From Crocodylus rhombifer (taxonomy: Eukaryota > Chordata > Crocodylia > Crocodylidae): 64,000 nucleotides of DNA. Made by a program: the position numbers and the translations under genes. Position 1 is the stretch's first letter; every line of letters begins with the position of its first letter. The notes beneath the pieces were generated by a model, which saw nothing but the letters and a program-made list of their open reading frames with translations, was not told the origin of the DNA and made no database searches. Shown here piece after piece: positions 56,513-64,000 of the stretch. Location: contig JAVSML010000045.1 in the NCBI GenBank assembly GCA_038503035.1, positions 248,001 through 312,000 of the forward strand, in the 5' to 3' direction.

Positions 56513-57639
56513 TGAAGTGTGATTACCTAGATGAAATGAATCTCATTGTTCATTTTTATAGAGCATTTTAACAAAATTGATATATTTATACAAAATTCTT
56601 CAGCTTCATGGAATCAGTATTTTCTTACCGAGAACTATTCACCTGGAAAACTTTGACCAGTTCTGTTAGTGTAATCTCAACATCTCTATTAAGTCTGATT
56701 TTCAAATCGTTGTGCTACCATTATCATTCCTCCTTATTTCCACCCCCCCAGGTATTGTATTTATATTGCTTAAAGCATAAGATCCCTTAGGGCAGGAGGG
56801 TGTGCAAATTGTGTACTTTGTTAAACGCTAGGCATACTTACAGCTATAGTTATTTTATGGTATTTAAAGCTGATCCTTATTCTCCTGAGTTTATGGTTAC
56901 GTGATCCATTTAAAGCCAATGGGGTGGTACACATGTAACTGAGGGCAGAATTGGGCCTATTGTGTACTATACATACACGTTAGGAGGTAGGTTATGCACT
57001 TTTCATAGCTGTTCCCCGTCTGTATTGCCTCCCCAAGGCAGTACAGTGGAATGGAGTGCTTAGTCATGCAGCCAAGTGTATATCTAAATACAAATGCACA
57101 TTATTTTTGTCTGTCTAGATTATAATTTTTTTAAGGTGGGGCTGTCTCATACTGGGTGTTTATATTGGGATCTCTAGGCAATACTGTCATGCACGTTTTA
57201 AAATATTAGACAAGCTAAAAATGGCAGATGGGACTGCTGTGAATTCCATTCCTTCTTTCGTGGTCAGCACTTCACTTGAGACTGCTTCTTCACAAGTTAT
57301 GAAGCAGGTTTGAGTGGTATGTATTTAAAATGAATGCAGTTCACCAGGCAGAGGGTGAAAAGCACAAGAACATAAGACTGTCTTCACAGAAGAGTTAACA
57401 TGAGTTTCAGTTGTTTGTAACTCAGGCCTGATGTACATACACAACCCTTGAAAAAGGCTATGTTTTCAGTTTGAGGTGACAGGGGGGTAGAGTGGAGGTT
57501 CACATGGATTACACCGCAAATTAGCACAGTTCTTCAGCTATTAATCTAATCACTCTATTCAATGCCGTCAGTTATTGCAGTCAGTTATTGATGTCAGTTA
57601 TTCAAAGCAATAATTCTATCATTTGTTTCTGGATTGACA
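56513..57639. other. Unassigned; short GTCAGTTATT tandem at 57566-57603
   Basis: GTCAGTTATTG occurs three times in a row with small spacers. Otherwise nothing recognised. Confidence 0.45.
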
Positions 57640-57795
57640 GTTGTATATGAAAGCTGTTCCTGGAGTTGTTATGAACAGGCTAGAAAAAGACTTGTTTAGC
57701 ATGGTTGAGATACAGATGATCCTGTCTTGAGCTGTGGGTCGAACTAGATGACTTCCTGAGGTCTTTTCCAGCCTTACTGTTCCATGACTATGATG
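57640..57795 (+). mobile_element. CR1 3' end fragment
   Basis: GATGATCCTGTCTTGAGCTG, AACTAGATGACTTCCTGAGG and TTTTCCAGCCTTACTGTTCC then ATGACTATGAT form a CR1 tail of the same type as 12660-13390. Confidence 0.85.
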
Positions 57796-58857
57796 CAAGT
57801 GGCATCAGATGTTCAACTTGACACTTAGTGCAGTTAAAAACAAGCAGATGCACAATCAAGTCGTATAGCACATGCTAATTGCCCTCACTGAGCATGTCCA
57901 GACGAGCACGGACATGCAGTTTGTGGTGTCACAGACCTTTCCACAGTGCCACAAAGCACACAGGCTTCACATGCAGTTTGTTTTTTAGGTCTAGTTTTAT
58001 CTCTCAATGTCAAAAAACCTGTTCCAGGAAAAAAGGTGGCATCGCACATGTGATGGCAGTGTGTGCTGCCTGCAGCTGGAGCTTGGCCAGCCAGAGCCAT
58101 ACTCTGTGCACCTGATTGTGCATCTGGCCCGCCAGGCTCTGTGCACCCAGATTGCTGCTGCTGGAGCCCCAGAAGGCCCCAAGGAGCCCAGGTAAGGCTG
58201 CTGAGGCCAGCCTCGGTGCTGGTCCCAGCCTCCCCTACCCCACCCAGGGCAACTTGCTGCATACCAGAGCGTGTGTGCAGAGGCATTCCCTGGTACAACT
58301 AGCAGGAGCACACATACATACCGCTGCTAGTTGTCCCCAGGGAAAGCACTTTCCTGTTCATGGGGGCGTGCCCATGGTGTTGCAAAGTTGTACCCTTTCA
58401 GGTGAGGGTTATCTCCTAACACATACTAATTGTAATAGGTCACTACATTTCACTAATTTGCAACTGTTGCAAGTCAACATGTGACACAGTCCTGATTGTC
58501 TTTTGTAGCATGGTTGTTTTCACTTGTGCCAGCCTACCCTGATAGACATTGACTGAAGAGTGGTTAATTATGCAATGAAAATATGATTATAGTTGTAGAG
58601 TGCTGTTTTAAGAATGAAAATCATACACAGCGCTTTGGAAAACTAAATAGGCCAGTGGGACCCAAAAGCTCAGTATAAAGTATTATTTTTAGGGTTGGTA
58701 AGGAATTTTTGAAATCTGTTTTGGTCACAGAAAATAAATTTGCTGAAACCAAAGACAGTTTTTGAGGGAACTTTCTTTTTGACAACTTCTGTTAGTGTTC
58801 TCAAATCCAGGATGACATTTCTATTCAGAAGGAGACTCATCTCAAAATAAAAAGTAG
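57796..58857. other. GC-rich MITE-like block, ends unclear
   Basis: CACATGCTAATTG (57869) and CACATACTAATTG (58422) are near-identical direct repeats bracketing a ~550-bp GC-rich block; GAGCATGTCCAGACGAGCACGG at 57890 (the first 20 shown are the informative part) is typical of sauropsid MITE ends. Coding capacity overlaps on both strands and is not credible. Confidence 0.35.
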
Positions 58858-58985
58858 CCTAGCAGCTCAGGTAGTTATCTGGGATTGGGGCAACCCAGGT
58901 TCAACTCTGGGTTTTAATTGGGCACAAAAGTGGTTTGAACCTGGGTCTCCTGCATTTCACTTGAAGGCCCTAATCACTGGTTAGG
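58858..58985. mobile_element. Two-headed tRNA-derived SINE
   Basis: The plus strand has an A-box-like TAGCAGCTCAGGTAG and a B-box-like AGGTTCAACTC; the minus strand has a second B-box-like AGGTTCAAACC. ACCCAGGTTCAA (58893-58904) is perfectly inverted at 58935-58946. 24543-24665 is an older copy with the same layout. The arrangement gives two facing pol III-like promoters. Confidence 0.7.
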
Positions 58986-59150
58986 TATCCAGGTTGTAGC
59001 TGTATTGGTCTAGACTCCAGAGGAAAAAGCAATCAGGACTCATGGTGGAGGTGATATCTTTTATTAAACCAGCTAGATTTTTGCAAAAAAAATTCTTTTA
59101 TTGCAAGCTTTCAGGCACAAACACCCTTCTTCAGGCATCAGAAAAAAGAT
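58984..59150 (-). mobile_element. PLE terminal repeat fragment
   Basis: GTTGTAGCTGTATTGGTCTA, TGATATCTTTTATTAAACCAG, TTGCAAGCTTTCAGGCACAA and CCTTCTTCAGGCAT follow the order of the terminal repeats at 921 and 2866. It abuts the SINE. Confidence 0.75.
59101..59138 (-). ncRNA. Hammerhead-like core in PLE terminal repeat
   Basis: Minus strand: CTGAAGA, AGGGTGTTTGTGCCT (3-bp stem II AGG/CCT with a loop), GAAA, then GCTTGC (2-bp minimal stem III). This is one base from the CTGATGA consensus. Best preserved of the set in this window; activity not expected without the canonical U. Confidence 0.5.
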
Positions 59151-62100
59151 TGTAAAAGTTCTCCTGGGTAGAAATGAAAGTTCATATTTTATAGGAGACT
59201 TGAAGGTGTGGTTAAATCTCCTGTTTGGAACAGTTCATTTTATATGCAGATAAAAAACCTTTGAGTCTAAACCGCCCATGATATTCTGTCTTGGTACTGA
59301 ACTGGCAGTTGGCTGAGGTGGCCCATTCTGACCCACTGAAGTCAGTGGCTTCAACAAAGTCAGGGGTTTAGCCCAGGGTCTATGCCCTAAGGGTTCCTGT
59401 TCCAAAGCTGTACTATTCTGAGATGTCTGTGGAATGTCATTCATGTCTTTTTAAATTCATTTTGCTGAATTCATATGGCTGATATGGCACATGATCTCTA
59501 CATCCAGGTAGCATCAAGCTGTCTTTAGCCCTGTCATCCTTATGCGCTGTAGTATTTCATATAAATGTATTTCTGGTATGTTTTAGTAGGGCCAGGATTG
59601 CATAACATGATAATGATTTTTAGGTGTTGAATTTGTACCAAGGAGTCTCTCAAAACCTCAGTGGCAGACAGAAGTAATTGCAGAGAATAAGCATCTGACA
59701 TGGGTATGTTTAATAATCAGTCAAATAGACCTTTGTGGATATGATGTGAGGCCCTTGCAGACAATGATGAATTAACATTTTAAAAGAAGAGACCCATAAG
59801 AATAACACCTGTGAACAGGCTATTTAGGAAAGGACATTTCTCACAGTAGGGAAATTAAGTGAGAGACAGGAGCCTTAGGATATTTCTGAAAGGATGTAAA
59901 TATTCTCCTGGTTATAATTAGATCAGGAAAGACTTCTCCTCTGGTAAACAAATACATCCTTGTGTGGTAGGAAGTTATATGCATAGTATGAGCTCCGTAA
60001 GAATCTGAAGGATAATATATATAAGTGGACAGATAAAAAAAACACTTAAATCTTGCTGTGGGAGCAAGGGTTTGTCTAAAGCTTCCTGGGAATGAGGTGC
60101 TTTGGTCCTTCGGCCAGCAGCCTGGGTATTCTGGCTGAAAAGAGAAGCTGCAAGGAGCCATGACAGGAAGTTCAGAGGCAGGGACTGTTTTCTCACCTGT
60201 GAAATTGAGTGGAAGCTGAATTTTTAGGTTAGGATGCAGGATAAAATCAGATTATTGTTCTCATATTTACTTTGTTTTTTAAAAAAAATTCTTTCCCTAT
60301 CTGTATCTCAGCTGATTTCTTATGTTTGCTCTTGGTTTTTATAATGCATCTTTTTTTAAATCTTTTGTAACTTGCTATTATCAGTAGTGAAAATGATTTC
60401 AGAGCATTTGACCGTAGAGGCAGGCCTTCTCCAAGAAATGAGGTAATCTATCATTTTTGAGTACTGGACTGTAGAAGGGTGTGATTCTGCTAGCTGATAA
60501 AAGCTTTTCTGCTAAGAGCTAGCAAGAACTAAAGTGGGTAATGCTGAGGTGCCATTGCTCAGGGAGGTGACCTTTGAAGCTTCTTAGTCCAATAATGCCA
60601 GCTCTTGTGAAACAATCGAGAAATTCTTAGGATTTTTATTCTTTTGGCACAAGTAGAGCAGTGCTGTGCAAGTAAGTCTGTGGAGGGGAAAGGTCGGGGG
60701 GAGGGGCTGTGTGTGTAGATCGAGGCCCACATGGTGAGGGAAGGAGTGGGGCTGGGGCTGGGGTGAATGGGCCCCTGGGGCCGGGGTGGGTCATGGGATT
60801 GTGTCTCAGAGTCACAACTGACCAAATCCAAGGTTAGGGTGTGTCACAGTTTCCTTGCCAGAAAAAAATATGGGACAGCAAGTTAGGGTTGCAAGCTTCA
60901 GGGAATGCCTGTGTCAAGGAAGGACATGGCTAGTCAGGCAAGGTGCACTTCAGATGAGGTCGTTTTCTTAGGTCTGGTTTTATTTTTTAATGGAAATAAT
61001 AAAGATACTACAGAAATAAGAGAGCAGATGATTATTGGCTTTTGTGGGAGAAATGATAATTTTCAGAAAGGATTTGGAGCAAGAGAGCAGAGGGAGCATA
61101 TGCCAGTGGATTCCACTGAAGTGGCACTTGGAAGAATTTTTCTTTTCCCAGGCACAAGCCTATTTTGTGACCTCAGGCAAATCATTTCTATTTCCACTGC
61201 TACCCTTTGTCTTGCCTTTTTGGACCATGTCATCTTTGAGCAGGAATTGGTTCTTCCTAAGTGTATGTAAAGCACCTAGCAGAATATTTCCATAATCTTG
61301 GCTGGATCTACAAGGCATTTGTGTTAATACTACCAATAATTAAACAGTGGCTTGTGGATCAGAATTAGGGGATATTCCATAGGAAACCCTGGGGGGAAAA
61401 GAAAGCACAGAACTTCAAGTGGAAGAAATGAATTAAATGTGGCCCAGGCTGATATCATTGGCAAAGACAGTAATGAAAAGATTTTGTATGACTGGTAATA
61501 CTTTCAGACAGATCACACTCATGCATTGCTGAACATTTGTAGTGTAGTAGGCCTTACCTAGCTTTCTATCTCTATCTAGGTCTCATCTTGTTCTATATGC
61601 TACAACTTAGCAGCTGGAACTGAAGGAAAAATCCCACTTTTGAGAGCATTTGTACTGGACCTAATGTAGGGAAATCCATCTTTCTTTACATTGTCCTGTA
61701 TCTTACACAGCTCCAATATGAGTTTAGGAAAACCCACTGAAGATATGATCTGGACTTGGCCTCATAGGAGTTAAGAAGGAGCTTTCCCCTTACAGATTGC
61801 ATTGCATGATTGGATGATTACAGTATGGGAAGATTTCACTTTCCTCTGAAGTATGAGATATTGGCAACTGCAAATGGCAGGAAACCAGGTTTAATAAAAT
61901 AATGTTGTATATTGTTTTAGCTTTTTATATCCCTAGCACAGATGTCAACAATATCAGTAACTGTATAGCTGTGTAGCAAGATAAGTGGCTTGTGTCATGA
62001 TGCTGTAGTTATCTTGTTCTGACTTGAACAATTAGCCCTTTGAATTTACTTCAGTGAATCTGATTTTATATCAACACTCCAAATGATAATACACAGTTAA

Positions 62101-62457
62101 GCTTGAATATAAACACACACAGTTCTTAATACTACATATAAACTTACTTTTGTTCCTATTCAGAAGTTAATTATATATTAAATGCAACAACTGTAATAAC
62201 AACAAAAAAACAGTGTAGCAACATTAAGACTGCCCAATTAAAATGTAAAGTTGTCAGGAAGCACAAAAGTCAAGACTCCAGCAATGAGATAAATTTGCTC
62301 ATTTGCCTAAATATTTTAATGAGCAATTGAGAACAGGGACTTATAATGGGAAGTGTCAGGGGTGCTACCAGCTTTGCTTCTCATTATTATAAATAATTTG
62401 ATACATATTAACAGTGATGTCCTAAACATTTAAACAGAAAAATAGGAAATATGATGG
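59151..62457. other. Mostly unassigned sequence
   Basis: Apart from the exon-like stretch listed separately, nothing recognised. 60680-60790 is G-rich. Confidence 0.4.
60385..60442 (+). other. Candidate 58-nt internal exon (weak)
   Basis: T-rich tract ending TGCTATTATCAG, then an open stretch reading SENDFRAFDRRGRPSPRNE, then donor GAG/GTAATC. The peptide is charged and looks like a linker of a scaffold protein, but I cannot name it. No neighbouring exons were found. Confidence 0.25.
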
Positions 62458-62535
62458 GATCATAGGAAAAAAAAAGTCTGGAAAGAACCTCACAAGGTCA
62501 TTAGTCCAGCCTCCCACTAAAGGCAGGATCATCCC
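62458..62535 (-). mobile_element. CR1 3' end fragment
   Basis: GGGATCATAGGAAAAAAAAA, GGAAAGAACCTCACAAGGTC and CAGGATCATCCCTGATTAA are the antisense of the CR1 tail at 12650-13390 (same subfamily). Confidence 0.75.
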
Positions 62536-62864
62536 TGATTAAGCCAATGCTTCCCAATCTTTTCATCAGCATTGTTGGCACTGGATTTAAGACCCAGATA
62601 CCTTGTTCTGTGCAGACCCAAACCCTCAGACTGACCATGACTTCCTTCATTTGATAGGCAAATTTTACTGATACACAGTGAGAGCAGATAAGAATAATGC
62701 AGGCAAGGCAAACAAAATAACCTGCCCCAATTCTATATCTAAAGGTCCTAGGTTTGTTGCAGAGGGAAGGTATGTCTAGCCAGTATGGAAGCTTCACCCT
62801 GTGGTTCCTTTTTGAATATCAGATGTTGGCAGCCTGGAGGTTAAGGGTCAAAGTCAGTGAGCTG
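62536..62864. other. hAT-like end and unassigned sequence
   Basis: CAATGCTTCCCAATCTTTTC at 62545 resembles a CAGTG-TTCCCAACC hAT left terminus. It abuts the CR1 tail. No right end. Confidence 0.4.
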
Positions 62865-63435
62865 GGTGAGATGGGTTGGTGGTGCACCCTTTGTCCATGG
62901 TGGCCTTGGGTTCCCTCTTCAGGGACCCTTTGCTGCTCTGAAATCCCTCCTTTTGTATTTTTTCCCCTTTCTTTGATGCCTCTTCATCTCTGGGTACTGT
63001 TGATTGGTTTCCCTGTGGTCATCGTACTGTCCACATTCTGTCAGCATATTCCTTTGTTCCAACAAACCCATCACATGCACACATCTTAATTTGGTCATTT
63101 ACCAGTGTCTTAATTTGGGCATGCCCCAGCCTCCTAATTTAGTCTGTTCACTAAAACTAGAAATCCCAAGGGCTCCGCAGTTGGGCATTGTGACCTGTTG
63201 CCAATGCTTCTAGGTCCCTTATCTCTGTTATGGGTACACTGTGCAAATTTCACAGCCACCTGTTTATGCCTGCTCCATAGACAGTATGCCTTGAAGGAAA
63301 CTGTTACAAACAGGCTTTTAGAAACCAATTAACCTTGCCATTCCCCTGGACCATTGTTCTAATGCAATATCTACTATACCTACAAGTCAATTCCTCAAAG
63401 CAAACCTCAGAATATCATTTTCTAGCCATCAAACA
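62865..63435 (+). repeat. Interspersed repeat family A, plus copy
   Basis: Homologous along its length to the reverse complement of 44606-45180 (blocks listed there). Ends near CATTTTCTAGCCATC. Sequence on both sides differs from that around the other copy, so the boundaries are roughly those of the family. Unknown class. Confidence 0.75.
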
Positions 63436-64000
63436 TGACCCCATTTAGGACCCCGTTACCACAGTATAATCCCATTTCCTCAGGATGGCTCCCTACTCCC
63501 AAGCTGTAACCTCTCCCCCCCTCCCAGGTACCCATCACTCCTAACCCACAGCTCTCTAGCCCTTCTGGTGCCCCTCACTTCTGACCCACAGCCCCCATGG
63601 CCCTGCTGGTGCCCCTCATTCTCTACCCACAGCCTCCTGGCCTTGTTGGTGTCATTCAGTCCTCAGTCCACAGCCCCCTGGCTCTGCTGGTGTACTCACT
63701 GTGAACCAGCATCCCCCTACCCTCCAGGTGCCTCTCACTTTCACCCCCCTAGCTCTGTTGGCACCCCTCACTTGCAACCTGCAGCCCCCTGCCCCTGTCA
63801 TTCCTGCCAGAGGGGGCTTCCAGCTGCCAGGGCTATGGGATGAGGGCCAGGACCAGGGCCTGCAGCCCCTTGTCACTCCCAGCAGCACCCAAGTCCTGGC
63901 TGCTGCCCACAGGAGGCACTGGTTGCTGGAGCCAGAGTACAGCATAAAATCTAGTTCTCACCCCCACCCAGGGTGGCACAGCCAGAGCAGAGTCCATAGG
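63436..64000. repeat. GC-rich repeat with ~45-bp minisatellite, partial
   Basis: The unit CCTGCTGGTGCCCCTCA...CCACAGCCCCC-TGG recurs about five to six times from 63535 to 63790, then CTTCCAGCTGCCAGGGCTAT followed by GGGA. This is the same unit and the same junction as at 28990-29180. The element runs off the right edge. Confidence 0.65.

Overview
The window looks like non-coding nuclear DNA of a non-avian sauropsid. A crocodilian is the best guess and a turtle the second. The reason is the repeat mix: many CR1 LINE copies of several ages whose 3' ends carry the ATGAAATCTATGAAA or TAGATTCATAGAT type tails, together with Penelope-like elements (PLEs), a Gypsy element of the Gmr1 kind, tRNA-derived SINEs, a CORE-SINE, and small hAT, Tigger and Harbinger-like non-autonomous transposons. 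The species call is an inference; no host marker gene was seen. I found no host protein-coding gene that I would defend. Three short exon-like stretches with good splice signals (40147-40192 +, 54090-54201 -, 60385-60442 +) are listed at low confidence.

Layout. 1-490: the ORF1/ORF2 junction of a CR1 running off the left edge, with an unbroken endonuclease frame. 919-2988: a Penelope-like retroelement in antisense with inverted terminal repeats and a tandem duplication inside its reverse transcriptase. 3.5-8.3 kb: a CORE-SINE and GC-rich MITE-like stretches. 8323-11265: a long antisense CR1 (endonuclease to 3' end) split by a complete 626-bp solo LTR with a 5-bp target duplication. 12420-13400: a CR1 3' end split by a hAT-type MITE with an 8-bp duplication, followed at once by a Tigger-like MITE. 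13.9-22.3 kb: mostly unique AT-rich DNA with a 52-bp tandem repeat carrying ZNF143-like motifs. 22282-23540: the best preserved CR1 reverse transcriptase. 24-36.8 kb: mostly unique DNA with one GC-rich foldback-like element (28.9-29.8 kb) and the longest open frame of the window (35008-35715, unexplained).

36831-38958 is a GC-rich Harbinger-like element with TTA duplications. 41190-44605 is the densest nest: a CR1 ORF1 fragment, then a decayed Gmr1-type Gypsy element (gag, zinc knuckle, protease, integrase, then the leader of reverse transcriptase, i.e. integrase ahead of RT) carrying a hairpin MITE. It is followed by one copy (44606-45180, antisense) of a repeat family whose second copy is at 62865-63435 in the other orientation. 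49456-50429 is a second solo LTR with its own 5-bp duplication. 50715-52546 is a three-level nest (hAT-like element, a palindrome-bearing element, CR1) that also contains a 10-N assembly gap flanked by a perfect 47-bp duplication. 53.4-59.2 kb holds PLE terminal fragments with hammerhead-like cores, a second Harbinger-like MITE (TAA duplications) and a two-headed tRNA SINE. The right end (63.5-64.0 kb) holds a GC-rich repeat related to the one at 29 kb.

The window therefore reads as an archive of transposition. The nested order gives relative ages: CR1 (8.3-11.3 kb) is older than its solo LTR, CR1 (12.4 kb) is older than its hAT insert, the Gmr1 copy is older than its hairpin MITE, and the palindrome element at 51 kb is older than the CR1 inside it.
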